The notes: generated by a model not told the origin, from the sequence alone. Numbered from the stretch's first letter, positions 7,640 through 15,869 are shown. The stretch is 64,000 bases of DNA from Streptomyces sp. L-9-10 (GCF_004151105.1 NZ_PHRF01000005.1:362827-426826), one strand, 5' to 3'. Program-made: numbers and translations.

Positions 7640-7692
7640 GCACTTCAAAGTGCCTCCTTACGAACCGACCGGAACCTTCCTAGTGTTCGTAG
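7640..7692. promoter_or_regulatory. Candidate HxlR operator before the MDR reductase
   Basis: Two symmetrical elements: GCACTT-CA-AAGTGC (7640-7653) and the wider pair TTACGAAC (7658-7665) with GTTCGTAG (7685-7692). They fill the promoter of the reductase at 7734 and lie just downstream of the HxlR gene. Confidence 0.45.
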
Positions 7693-7733
7693 CGCTCCTG
7701 GCGTTCGAAATTGCAAAGGGAAGAGCGAAGATC

Positions 7734-8657
7734 ATGCGCGCAGCAGTCGTCAAGAAGACCGGTGGACCCGAGGCCGTCGAGGTCGTGGAGGTCCCCCTCC
7801 CGGAACCAGGTCCCTTCGAGGTCCGTATCAAGGTCGCGGCCGCCGCGCTCAATCCCGCTGACGCCGCTGTGTGGGCCGGGGTCTTCAGGCCGTTGGAGGA
7901 CGTCGGATACACCGGTCTCGGTCTGGACGCGGCCGGGACGGTCGACGCGGTCGGCCAGGGTGTCTCCCTGAAGGGCGGAACCCCGGTGATCGCATTCGAC
8001 GCCCCTGTACTGCGCCCCACGAAGGCTCAGGCCGAATACCTCGTGACCGACGTCAACTCCATCGCCCCCGCCCCGGAGGGTATGGACCTGACACTGGCGG
8101 CGACGATCCCGCTCAACGCGATGACCGCCTCACTGGCCCTGGACAACTTCCCGCTACGCCCCCGCGACACGCTGCTTGTCACAGGCGCCGCCGGAGCGGT
8201 GGGCGGCTACGCCGTCGAGCTGGCCCGAACCCGGGGCGTGCGCATCATCGCTCAAGGGCGGCCCGAGGACGAGGAGTTCCTCCACGGTCGTGGCGCCACC
8301 TGGTTCGCATCACGCGACGAGAACCTGAGCGAGGCGGTGCGCCGGTTCGTACCGGAGGGCGTGGACGGCGTACTCGACGCGGCGGCACTGGGCGCCCCTG
8401 CGCTGGCGGCTGTCCGCGACGGCGGCATCTTCGTGAGCGTGAGGGGCGACGTGCTGCCGGCCTCGGAGCGGAGCGTGGTGGTGCGGCTCACCACCGCAGG
8501 TCCCGACTCGACCCGTCTCTCCTACCTCTCCGCGCTCGCCGAGGTCGGCGTGCTGACGCCGCGCGTGGCGCAGACCTACCCGCTGTCGCAGGCCGCCGAC
8601 GCCCACGCCCGGCTCACCCGGGGCGGCCGGCGCGGCCGGATCGTGCTCGTGCCATGA
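7734..8657 (+). CDS. Quinone-oxidoreductase-like NADP enzyme
   Basis: 307 residues from the ATG at 7734 (MRAAVVKKTGGPEAVEVV), the conventional start of zinc-independent medium-chain reductases; a frame beginning 84 bases earlier is hydrophobic and lacks a ribosome site, while AAGGGAAGAG precedes 7734. AAALNPADAAVWAGV, LGLDAAGTVDAVGQGV and the Rossmann loop LLVTGAAGAVGGYAVELAR are present. It ends in the typical GRRGRIVLVP. It likely reduces quinones or alpha,beta-unsaturated carbonyls. It is probably controlled by the HxlR protein immediately upstream. Confidence 0.87.
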   Translation: MRAAVVKKTGGPEAVEVVEVPLPEPGPFEVRIKVAAAALNPADAAVWAGVFRPLEDVGYTGLGLDAAGTVDAVGQGVSLKGGTPVIAFDAPVLRPTKAQAEYLVTDVNSIAPAPEGMDLTLAATIPLNAMTASLALDNFPLRPRDTLLVTGAAGAVGGYAVELARTRGVRIIAQGRPEDEEFLHGRGATWFASRDENLSEAVRRFVPEGVDGVLDAAALGAPALAAVRDGGIFVSVRGDVLPASERSVVVRLTTAGPDSTRLSYLSALAEVGVLTPRVAQTYPLSQAADAHARLTRGGRRGRIVLVP

Positions 8658-8715
8658 ACGCAGGCACCGACGGCACCGGCCGGAAGCCACCGGAGTACCG
8701 GGCCGCCGGTTCCGG

Positions 8716-9441
8716 TCAGGACAGGGCGGACGGCTTCCGGGGAGGGGGCAGCCGGTTCAGGATTTCCCACAGGGGCCGGGATCCCGCGGCCCATTCGCCC
8801 AGCAGATGCCGGTCGACGAGGTGGAGACGCTGGGACTTCGCGTACGGCGGACACTTCGAGCTGAAGCGGCCGTTCGTGACGAGGACGATGACGTCGCCGC
8901 CGTGGAGCTGGCGGCCCGTGCCGTTGAGGACATGGAGGTCGGGGGTGCCGATCGCGGACCCGGACCAGCCGGCCCGGCGGTGTTTGCACTGGATGACCCA
9001 GCGGCGCCCGAGCGGATCGGTGGCCTTCACGTCCGCTCCGTTGTCGCCGCGGCCGCCCACCTGGACCGCGTCGCGGCAGCCGTCCCGCTTCATCAGATCC
9101 CGCACCGCGTACTCGAACTCCCGGTGGCCCAGGGCGTCCAGCTGCGCGAGCTGATAGCGAAGCCCCTGCTCCTTCACCCGCGCCCACCGCGCGTGCTGCC
9201 CTCGCCAGTGCACCCAGGCCACCGCGGCTCCGGCCGCCGGCACGCCCAGGACCACCAGCACCCACCAATGCGCCGCCAGCCACTGCAACACCGCCACCGC
9301 GACCGACACCCCTGCCACCACGATGAGCAGCAGTCCGACGCCTTCGATCCGCGCGGCCTGCTTCCCGCGCAACCGACGCCCCGCCGCCCTGCCGCGTCGC
9401 GCCGCCGGACGGCGCCGGGCGGGTGGCCTGTGCCGGGTCAC
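8716..9441 (-). CDS. Membrane-anchored Mrr-like restriction endonuclease
   Basis: 241 residues from a GTG. A strongly basic N-terminal tail (residues 1-30) is followed by two hydrophobic helices (about 36-53 and 58-78), then a PD-(D/E)XK nuclease domain. The catalytic core reads GADVKATDPLGRRWVIQCKHRR, with Asp137 and the Gln151-x-Lys153 motif typical of Mrr-type enzymes, which cut modified DNA. Membrane-tethered Mrr_cat proteins are frequent in Streptomyces and their role is unclear; defence against incoming DNA is plausible. No methylase or partner gene is adjacent. It converges with the reductase at 7734. Confidence 0.82.
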   Translation of the reverse strand: MTRHRPPARRRPAARRGRAAGRRLRGKQAARIEGVGLLLIVVAGVSVAVAVLQWLAAHWWVLVVLGVPAAGAAVAWVHWRGQHARWARVKEQGLRYQLAQLDALGHREFEYAVRDLMKRDGCRDAVQVGGRGDNGADVKATDPLGRRWVIQCKHRRAGWSGSAIGTPDLHVLNGTGRQLHGGDVIVLVTNGRFSSKCPPYAKSQRLHLVDRHLLGEWAAGSRPLWEILNRLPPPRKPSALS

Positions 9442-9909
9442 CGGCCCGCCCCGGGACCGCCCGTGACGCCCGTACCTCCGGCCGACCCATCACGTAAGCA
9501 GGCCGGCCTCGGCAACATGGCTGCCCGCAGTACCCAGTCCGCGAACTGTCGGCCTCCTGAGACCTGGAGGCCACTGCGCTTCACTCGGACGTCAGTCCAC
9601 ATAACTCTCCCCTTGAACGGACCGGCGCTCCCCGCGCCGGCGAACATCCAAGCACTCGATGCGGACAATCCGCGACCGACTGATCGCATAGTGCTACGCG
9701 AGTGGTGGGTGGGACTGTGGAGGCGCTCCGTCGTGCGCACGGCATCGCGGAGCTGGCCCGGGACTGGGGAGTCCAGGTGGAGCTTCATCGCTTCGGCGCA
9801 CCCGAGCGGTAGGTTCCCCGCGTCCGGAGCGCCGTGCTGCACGGGCCAAGTCCTCCCTCTTCGGCCACCATTCCCCCGTGCACCGCCCCACGTGCACCGC
9901 CACGTGCTC
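9442..9909. other. 468-base gap, possible gene remnant
   Basis: No complete gene is convincing. On the plus strand a GTG frame at 9705-9812 reads about 35 residues with good codon bias (ALRRAHGIAELARDWGVQVE) and ends at TAG. It has no ribosome site and resembles no family I know, so it may be the tail of a lost gene. The long minus-strand frame here has shadow-like composition. Confidence 0.35.
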
Positions 9910-11208
9910 CTACGCCGATTCCGGCCGTGGGCGCCATGTGCCGTCGAGCGGAATGCCGGCGGCCGCCGCGATCCGGTCGCGTGATGCGATCAGTCGGGTC
10001 CTCAACGCCGCCACGTCCACGCCCACCAGCACGCCGTCGCGTTTGACGACGCGGCCGGCGACGAGGACGGTGTCCACCAGGCCGGGATGGCCGGCGCTGA
10101 CGAGGGTGGCGACCGGGTCGGTGACCGGGAACACGGTCAGGTCGTCGGCGCGCAGAAGGATGACGTCGGCGTCCTTGCCGGGCGTGATACTGCCGGTCCG
10201 GGCGTCGAGCCCGCACGACCGGGCGGCATCGACGGTGGCGAACTCCAGCAGGTCCCGGGAGCGCAGGCCGCCGTCCAGGCCGCGCTGCACGGCGAAGGCG
10301 GTACGCATCGTGGAGAACATGTCCCCGCCGGCCGACGGGACGTCGTCGACGGACAGCGTCGGGCGCAGGCCGGCGGCCAACGCCCGGCCGGTCATCGGCG
10401 ATCCGAACCCCATCTTCAGCTCGACGTCCGGGCTGATCGACAGCGAACTGCCCGCGTCGGCGAGCATCCGCAGCTCTTCGTCGCTGACCCCGTTGGCGTG
10501 CACGAACGTGGTGGTGTCCCGCAGCAGACCGTGCTCGCGCAGACCGGCGACCGGGCGCCGCGTCCCGCCTGCGTCGACATGCAGGCTGGTGCGCAGGCCG
10601 AGTTCGGCCGCCAGCTCCAGCTCCCGGGCGACGGTGCCCATGCTGGTGTCCTCGGGTCCGCGCAGCCCCAGTGCCATGGTGACGAGGCCGTCCCCGGCCA
10701 GGTCGGAGCGGACGCGGCGGATCTCGTCGTCGACGGGGCCGGGGGTGCCCCATCCGGCGCCGAGGCAGAAGACCGACCGTCCCGGCGCGTCCCGCAGGGC
10801 GGCAACGGCGGCGTCCTCGTGTTCGTGGCTCCGCGCGACGTGGTACCAGTCCAGCATCGTGGTCACGCCGGAGTGCAGGGCCTCCAGGCGGCCGAGCAGG
10901 GTGCCCGTATAGACGTCCTCGGGCTGGTAGTGGGGTTTGACCGTGCCGTGCATGGCCACCGCCCACTCGGGGAACGTCCAGTCGGCGCCGACGCCCCGGA
11001 ACGCGGTCTGCCAGGTGTGGCGGTGGTTGTCGACGAAGCCGGGCATGACGATCCGGTCGGTCGCGTCGATCACCTCGGCGTCCGGCGCGTCGACGCGTTC
11101 GGCCACCTCGACGATCACGCCGTCCTCGATCAGCACGTCACCGCGGTCGAGATCGCCGACGGCCGGGTCCATGCTGACCACGGTTCCGCCAGTGAGCAGG
11201 GTCTTCAT
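9910..11208 (-). CDS. Amidohydrolase (SAH/guanine-deaminase-like, ATZ/TRZ type)
   Basis: 432 residues. Metal-dependent amidohydrolase: GFVDNHRHTWQT carries the H-x-H pair at the end of the first barrel strand, SLHVDAGG and TFVHANGVSDEEL carry the next two histidines, and SVDDVPSAGGDMF carries the catalytic Asp. Small beta-sandwich parts flank the barrel (DVLIEDGVIVEV near the N-terminus and GKDADVILL near the C-terminus). The family includes S-adenosylhomocysteine/methylthioadenosine, guanine and s-triazine deaminases; the exact substrate is not readable. The next upstream gene on the same strand is a trans-sulfuration enzyme, so a sulfur-compound substrate is an attractive guess. ATG start at 11208. 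Confidence 0.85.
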   Translation of the reverse strand: MKTLLTGGTVVSMDPAVGDLDRGDVLIEDGVIVEVAERVDAPDAEVIDATDRIVMPGFVDNHRHTWQTAFRGVGADWTFPEWAVAMHGTVKPHYQPEDVYTGTLLGRLEALHSGVTTMLDWYHVARSHEHEDAAVAALRDAPGRSVFCLGAGWGTPGPVDDEIRRVRSDLAGDGLVTMALGLRGPEDTSMGTVARELELAAELGLRTSLHVDAGGTRRPVAGLREHGLLRDTTTFVHANGVSDEELRMLADAGSSLSISPDVELKMGFGSPMTGRALAAGLRPTLSVDDVPSAGGDMFSTMRTAFAVQRGLDGGLRSRDLLEFATVDAARSCGLDARTGSITPGKDADVILLRADDLTVFPVTDPVATLVSAGHPGLVDTVLVAGRVVKRDGVLVGVDVAALRTRLIASRDRIAAAAGIPLDGTWRPRPESA

Positions 11209-11349
11209 CGGATGAACTCCTTCACAGAGGCTTTCGGATTGTTCACGATCATGTGGTGGCGGCCCACGGCTCTGCCGGCGGCCGTGCGGATCATCCGCGG
11301 GCGCTCACCAGGCGTGCGAGGGTGTCGCCGCCGCAGCGCGAACGGTCGC

Positions 11350-12534
11350 TCAGGTGGTCGTGGCTCCGGCGAGCAGCGCGTCGGCCGCGGCGAGCGCGTC
11401 GGCGACCAAGTCGGCCGTGTCCTCCGTGCCCGCGGCCAGCCGGACCAGGCCCGGCGGAACCGATTCCGCGATCTGTTCCTCGCTGAGCATCCCGCGCCAC
11501 ATGGACGCCGGATGCACGGCCAGCGATTCCATGCCGCCGAGGCTGGCCGACCGGCGGGGGTACCGCAGCCGGCCGAGGAAGGCGTCCGCCTTCTCGAAAC
11601 CACCGGCGAACTCGATACCGAGCACCCCGCCGAAACCGCTCATCTGGTCGGCGGCCAGCGTGTGCTGCGGGTGGGTCGCCAGACCGGGATAGTGCACCGT
11701 CGTGACCGCCGGATGTCCGTCCAGCGCCTCCGCGAGCGCCAGGCCGTTGGCGTTGTGACGCGGCACCCGCAGCGGCAGGGTGCGCATGCCGCGCAGCAGC
11801 AGCCACGCGTCGATCGGTCCGAGCGTGGCCCCGGTGAGCAGGCCGACGTCCCAGATCCGGTCCAGGAGCTCCGCCGGACCGGCCAGCACTCCGGCGGAGA
11901 CGTCCGCATGGCCGTTGAGGTACTTGGTCGCGCTGTGCCAGACCAGATCGATGCCGAAGTCCGCCGGTCGCTGATTCAGTGGAGTGGCGAAGGTGTTGTC
12001 CGCCATGGTCAGCACGTTGTGCGCGCGGGCCAGGTCCGCGACGGCGCGCAGGTCGGTGATCTGCAACAGCGGATTGCTCGGGGATTCCATCAGGATCAGG
12101 CGGGTCCGCGGGGTCAGTGCCTTCGCGAACGCCTCCGGGTCCGTCTGGTCCACCAGGGTGGTCGATACGCCGAGGCGCGGCAGCAGGTTCAGCAGCACCG
12201 ACGCCGTGCCCCCGTAGGTGGACTTCTGCCCGATGACGTGATCACCGGCGGACACCAGGGCCAGCGCGGCCGTGGTGAGCGCGGCCATCCCGGACGCGGT
12301 GACCATGGCCGCCTCGGTGTTCTCCAGTTCGGCGACGACGGCGGCGACCTGTGCGTGGTTCGGGTTGCCGAACCGGGTGTAGAAGTCCTTGCCCCGCGGG
12401 TCGACGGCGGCCTGCGCGAACGTCTCCGCGTCCTCGGCCGAGAACGCCGCCGTCTGGTAGATGGGCGGTGCCACGGCACGGCTCGGATGGACTTCGCGAT
12501 CTGCGTGAACGGTGATGGTGCTCTTGCCCGGCAT
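11350..12534 (-). CDS. Trans-sulfuration PLP enzyme (methionine gamma-lyase/cystathionine lyase-like)
   Basis: 394 residues from the ATG at 12534 (MPGKSTITVHADRE), with GGAGG upstream; a longer frame was rejected. Cys/Met-metabolism PLP family: PPIYQTAAFSAEDAE, DFYTRFGNPNHAQVAAVV (phosphate-binding YTRxGNP), VTASGMAALTTAAL and the Schiff-base lysine in SATKYLNGHADV. It performs beta/gamma elimination or replacement on sulfur amino acids; methionine gamma-lyase, cystathionine gamma-lyase or gamma-synthase activity cannot be separated by eye. The divergent Lrp gene 150 bases away is the likely regulator. It is probably transcribed toward the amidohydrolase. Confidence 0.88.
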   Translation of the reverse strand: MPGKSTITVHADREVHPSRAVAPPIYQTAAFSAEDAETFAQAAVDPRGKDFYTRFGNPNHAQVAAVVAELENTEAAMVTASGMAALTTAALALVSAGDHVIGQKSTYGGTASVLLNLLPRLGVSTTLVDQTDPEAFAKALTPRTRLILMESPSNPLLQITDLRAVADLARAHNVLTMADNTFATPLNQRPADFGIDLVWHSATKYLNGHADVSAGVLAGPAELLDRIWDVGLLTGATLGPIDAWLLLRGMRTLPLRVPRHNANGLALAEALDGHPAVTTVHYPGLATHPQHTLAADQMSGFGGVLGIEFAGGFEKADAFLGRLRYPRRSASLGGMESLAVHPASMWRGMLSEEQIAESVPPGLVRLAAGTEDTADLVADALAAADALLAGATTT

Positions 12535-12686
12535 GGCTGCCCTCCGTGGACCGTCGGTGTGACTCCATGAAGCGTGGCCGACCGGCGCTCCGATGTGACC
12601 GGATCTCGGCAATTTTGGCAGCACATTGCGCACAGAGCAGGCGCACGATTGTGGTAGACGAGCTCTGGGAGCAATAATCTGCCACC

Positions 12687-13130
12687 ATGGATGAGGTGGA
12701 CCGGTCGATTCTGGCCGTACTCGAACAGCATGGTCGGATCAGCAACAGCGAGCTCGCCGCCCGGGTCGGGCTGTCGCCGTCACCCTGCTTGCGGCGCGTG
12801 CGTCAGCTGGAGGAAGCCGGGGTCATCCGCGGTTACCGGGCGCTGATCGATCCCGCCGCGATCGGCCGCGGTCTGCGGGTGTTCGCGGGTGTCCGGCTGA
12901 TGCGGCACATCCGCGCGGACGTGGTGGCGTTCGAGCGTGGGGTCACCCGGCTGCCCGAGGTGGTCGCCTGCCACCACATCACCGGCAACTTCGACTATCT
13001 GCTCCAGGTCGAGGTGGCCGACCTGCCCGCCTACGAGGCCTTCCACGCCAACCAGTTGTCCACGCTGCCCGGCGTGGCCACGGTGACCAGCTACGTCAGC
13101 ATGAAGACGCTCTCCGCCGACACCGCATGA
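12687..13130 (+). CDS. Lrp/AsnC-family regulator
   Basis: 147 residues: an N-terminal helix-turn-helix (DEVDRSILAVLEQHGRISNSELAARVGLSPSPCLRRVRQLEEAG, residues 2-45) and a C-terminal RAM ligand-binding domain (VVACHHITGNFDYLLQVEVADLPAYEAF). Lrp proteins bind amino acids and often control the neighbouring catabolic gene. Here the divergent partner is the trans-sulfuration enzyme, so methionine or cysteine is the probable effector. The 152-base intergenic region contains several related GCAC/TTGC words but no clean palindrome that I can define. ATG start at 12687. Confidence 0.9.
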   Translation: MDEVDRSILAVLEQHGRISNSELAARVGLSPSPCLRRVRQLEEAGVIRGYRALIDPAAIGRGLRVFAGVRLMRHIRADVVAFERGVTRLPEVVACHHITGNFDYLLQVEVADLPAYEAFHANQLSTLPGVATVTSYVSMKTLSADTA

Positions 13131-13177
13131 CGGTCCACGTCCCGGGCCGGTGGTCCGGCGCGGGGACCGCCGCGTAG

Positions 13178-13217
13178 CCGCCCGCGCTCCGGCAACTGCC
13201 GGCGGGAGCGCGGGCGG
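13178..13217. terminator. Bidirectional terminator hairpin
   Basis: CCGCCCGCGCTCC (13178-13190) pairs perfectly with GGAGCGCGGGCGG (13205-13217). A GGCA/TGCC mini-stem fills the loop. It lies between the convergent Lrp and PhzF genes. Confidence 0.7.
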
Positions 13218-13225
13218 TGGGGCGG

Positions 13226-14074
13226 TCAGAGAGTGATGGTGCCGCGGATCCAGACGGTGGCGGCGCCGCTGACCCAGACGGTGCCGTCCGAATCGGCGGT
13301 GATCTCGATGCTCGCGGCCCGTCCCAGTCTCGTGCCCTGGGAGACCCGGTAGGAGGAGGGTGCGGCGCCGGCGGAGGTGAGCCACTGACCGACGGCGGCG
13401 TTCATGCTGCCGCACGCGGGGTCCTCGGGCACGCCGGCACCAGGGGCGAAGGTGCGCATCTCGAAGTGGTGTCGGTACCTGCGGGGATGGGCCCCGATCG
13501 CGCCGACCATCGCGGTCGGGATGAGGGAGAAGTCGGGTTCGAGCGCGAGGACCTCGTCGGCCGTGGGCAACTGGATCACGGCCCAGCCGGGACCGTTGTC
13601 GACCCACTGGTGGGCCACGACCCGGTCGCGTGTGATGCCGAACGCGGCCACGATCCGGTGCAGATAGTCGTCGTCGAGCGCTCCCTCACGTACGCGAGGC
13701 GGGGCGGCGAAGGACAGAGTGTCCTCGCCACGGCGCACGGTGACCAGGCCGGCGGCGCACTCCTGCACGATGCGGTCGGCGTGCCGCGGGATGCCGCCGC
13801 TGTCCAGCCAGGCGCGCGCGGAGCCGAGGGTGGGGTGCCCGGCGAACGGCAGCTCACCCTGGGGGGTGAAGATCCGCAACCGGTAGTCCGCCTCCGGGAC
13901 GGTCGGGGGCAGCACGAACGTGGTCTCGGACAGATTCGTCCAACGCGCCAGGCGTTGCATCTCCTCATCGGTCAGGTCCGTCCCGTCCAGGACGACCGCG
14001 ACCGGGTTGCCGGAGAAGGGGCTTGTGGAAAACACGTCGACCTGCACGAACGAGCGTGTGCGCGGCATGGTCAT
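13226..14074 (-). CDS. PhzF-family isomerase/epimerase
   Basis: 282 residues, the usual length for the two-lobed PhzF/diaminopimelate-epimerase fold. FVQVDVFSTSPFSGNPVAVVLDG, NLSETTFVLPP (with the catalytic Glu50), GELPFAGHPTLGSARAWL and the second-lobe motif DPACGSMNAAVGQWL are all present. PhzF of phenazine synthesis isomerises a dihydroxyanthranilate; most homologues, including this one, have no known substrate. The ATG at 14074 directly touches the end of a short inverted-repeat element, and its GAGAGG ribosome site lies inside that element; a second ATG two codons on is possible. No phenazine genes are near. Confidence 0.87.
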   Translation of the reverse strand: MTMPRTRSFVQVDVFSTSPFSGNPVAVVLDGTDLTDEEMQRLARWTNLSETTFVLPPTVPEADYRLRIFTPQGELPFAGHPTLGSARAWLDSGGIPRHADRIVQECAAGLVTVRRGEDTLSFAAPPRVREGALDDDYLHRIVAAFGITRDRVVAHQWVDNGPGWAVIQLPTADEVLALEPDFSLIPTAMVGAIGAHPRRYRHHFEMRTFAPGAGVPEDPACGSMNAAVGQWLTSAGAAPSSYRVSQGTRLGRAASIEITADSDGTVWVSGAATVWIRGTITL

Positions 14075-14240
14075 CTAGGGCCTCTCGTTTGGATCATGCC
14101 GGGCTCGCGTGCCCTGGCACCGCGCCTCGCCGCGTTGTCGTCGGTCACCAGGGCTCCGCCATGGCTCCCTCCTCCGCCTTGCGATCCACGGCACCAGACC
14201 CCGCTCCCTGATCCGGCCTGATCCAAACGAAAGACCCTAG
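14075..14240. mobile_element. Short inverted-repeat element (MITE-like), copy 1
   Basis: 166 bases bounded by CTAG on both sides (14075-14078 and 14237-14240). Inside are terminal inverted repeats GGCCTCTCGTTTGGATCA (left) and GGTCTTTCGTTTGGATCA (right, read inward), differing at two positions and continuing into GGCCGG-type sequence. CTAG flanks fit the four-base target duplication of IS5-type elements. No transposase is encoded. The right end is repeated, inverted in the window, at 63904. Inference: a non-autonomous element mobilised in trans. Confidence 0.75.
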
Positions 14241-14386
14241 GGCCTTTCAAGCGGCTGCGGCGGATTCCGCACGTCCCGCCCGTCGGCGGAAGCAGGTCCC
14301 ATCCCAGGGGACGCCCGCGCGGGCAGGACAGAGCCAACCACAACAAAGTGGATCGCCCGGCCCGGCCACCACGGTCACCCCGGGTC

Positions 14387-15169
14387 TCACGCCGCGTCGG
14401 GCATCGCCTCGGTCCTGCCCCGGAAGGCCGGGTGGTCGCCGAGGCGGCGTACGTAGTCACGGAGCCGGGGGTACGAGCCGAGGGTGCCGGCCGGGCCGAG
14501 ATGGACGAGCGCCACCCACAGGTCCACGTCCGCAGCCGTCAGATCTCCGCCCAACACGTAGGGATGCGTGGTGAGTTGACGGTCCAGCAGGCCCAGTGCC
14601 GCCGATCGTCCCGAGGACTGGGCAGCCGGGGTGATATCCCGGTCCAGCAGGTCGCGGAGGGCGTCGATGTCCGGAGCGAGGGCCGGCGGGCCGAGGGGGG
14701 AGGGGCGGGCTTCGTCGTGGCCGGAGAACAGGCTCGCGAGGTCGCGGAGGATACCGTCGGTGTCGTTGCTGACGATGCGTCCGCTCCAGCGGTCGCGCAG
14801 CGCGGGCGCTGTCAGCGGCCCGTCGTAGTGGTGCACCGTGGCCTCGTACGCGCCGCGCAGCGAGGCGAAGGCGTCGGGCGTCTCGGTGGGGTGTGTCAGG
14901 AGTGTGGTGCCGACCGTGTCCTTCAGGCCGAGCAGGTCGAGGGTGATCGAGATGCGCAGTGAGCGGGGACAGCACGCCGACAGGTAGAGATCGTAGCGGT
15001 GCGGCGCCGGGTAGAAGCCGCCGGCGAGACCGACGCCGATCCGGCTGTGGAAGCGGTGCGGGCGGGGCGACGCGGTGGCTCCCCTGGGGCGAAGCCTCGA
15101 AGCGGACGAACTCTGGTGACAGCCACCGGAGGTGGCCGTGCTGGAACTGCGCAAAGCTGTCTCGGGCAT
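14387..15169 (-). CDS. Glutathione-transferase / glutathionyl-hydroquinone-reductase-like protein
   Basis: 260 residues from the ATG at 15169 with GGGAG upstream. From about residue 37 it follows the Ecm4/YqjG type: HRFHSRIGVG, FYPAPHRYDLYLSACCPRSLRISITLDLLGL with the active-site cysteines, RWSGRIVSNDTDGILRDL, and an all-helical C-terminal domain with YVLGGDLTAADVDLWVALVH. Residues 5-36 in this frame are Ser/Arg-rich, whereas the -1 frame gives FAQFQHGHLRWLSPEFVRFE with stronger codon bias, suggesting two compensating frameshifts. Actinomycetes generally use mycothiol, so the thiol partner is open. A sulfur-type leader peptide lies upstream. Confidence 0.7.
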   Translation of the reverse strand: MPETALRSSSTATSGGCHQSSSASRLRPRGATASPRPHRFHSRIGVGLAGGFYPAPHRYDLYLSACCPRSLRISITLDLLGLKDTVGTTLLTHPTETPDAFASLRGAYEATVHHYDGPLTAPALRDRWSGRIVSNDTDGILRDLASLFSGHDEARPSPLGPPALAPDIDALRDLLDRDITPAAQSSGRSAALGLLDRQLTTHPYVLGGDLTAADVDLWVALVHLGPAGTLGSYPRLRDYVRRLGDHPAFRGRTEAMPDAA

Positions 15170-15311
15170 GACTCTCCCTTGGGGAACGAGGAAGCCACCG
15201 CCGCCTTGTGGGCACCAGCGGCCGGATGCGGAGCGACTGCGCCTTTCGCACGGGTCCGGATCGCACAGGTCCGGGATCGTACGGATCCGGATCGCACGGA
15301 CCGTCGGCGGA

Positions 15312-15377
15312 TCAGTAAGCGCTGGAGACACGCAGCAGATCGATGTGCAGGCGCCTCGTCAAGCCGTTCCTGGGCAT
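15312..15377 (-). CDS. Sulfur-operon leader peptide (21 aa), no cysteine
   Basis: A 21-codon ORF ending LTRRLHIDLLRVSSAY then TGA. The HIDLLRVSSA core is the hallmark of actinobacterial sulfur-gene leader peptides, which normally end in Cys. Here the last residue is Tyr and no Cys occurs. It lies 142 bases upstream of the glutathione-transferase-like gene on the same strand and is divergent from a second leader at 15870. It may still sense cysteine indirectly, or it may be a decayed attenuator. Confidence 0.65.
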   Translation of the reverse strand: MPRNGLTRRLHIDLLRVSSAY

Positions 15378-15869
15378 TGCCACCCGTTCCCACCTCCGGG
15401 GCTCGCGAGACGCGAGACCGCGCTTGCCCCGCCGCGCCGGCGGGACCCGGTCGTCACCCGGAGCACCCCGTCGCGGTGGAAGGGTTGCCTGTCGGCGGGC
15501 CGGGGCCGATGACCACATGAGCGGGCGAACCCGCGCCGTGGCGCTGACAATCGTGACCGTCCACATCAGTCTCGGTGCGCTCCGTGACGCCGTCAAGAAA
15601 GCCGGGCGCGCGGTCTCACCTGATGGTCACTCGCATGGACACGCGGCAGGCCGACGGAGCGGTCCTTACCCACCCCGACCACCCATGGGCGCGGCCCGGG
15701 ACGGAGAAGAAGAACGGAGAAGAAAACCCGACGGCCGGAAGAAAGGGAATAGCCGCGCCGTTGTCGTTGTTCCGTTCCGTGCGGCGTGCCCTGAGGGAGC
15801 CGCGAGCGTGAGGCCGACAAGGCCCCGGGGCCCTGGGGCCGCCGGGCCGGAAGGGCGGAGGTGAGGTAC
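15378..15869. other. Divergent control region between two leader peptides
   Basis: 492 bases that must hold the promoters of the left-going glutathione-transferase-like unit and the right-going monooxygenase operon. I see no protein gene with convincing codon use and no strong palindrome. An A/G-rich stretch around 15708-15750 stands out in composition from the GC-rich surroundings and may be a promoter or leader region. Confidence 0.4.

Noticed and set aside
10087..12570. 827-codon open frame on the plus strand
   Set aside because: It spans two clear minus-strand enzymes and the gap between them and has repetitive Gly/Arg/Gln composition, typical of GC-rich antisense frames.
13226..14074. 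Phenazine biosynthesis gene
   Set aside because: Only the PhzF family member is present, without other phz genes; PhzF homologues are widespread with unrelated or unknown roles.
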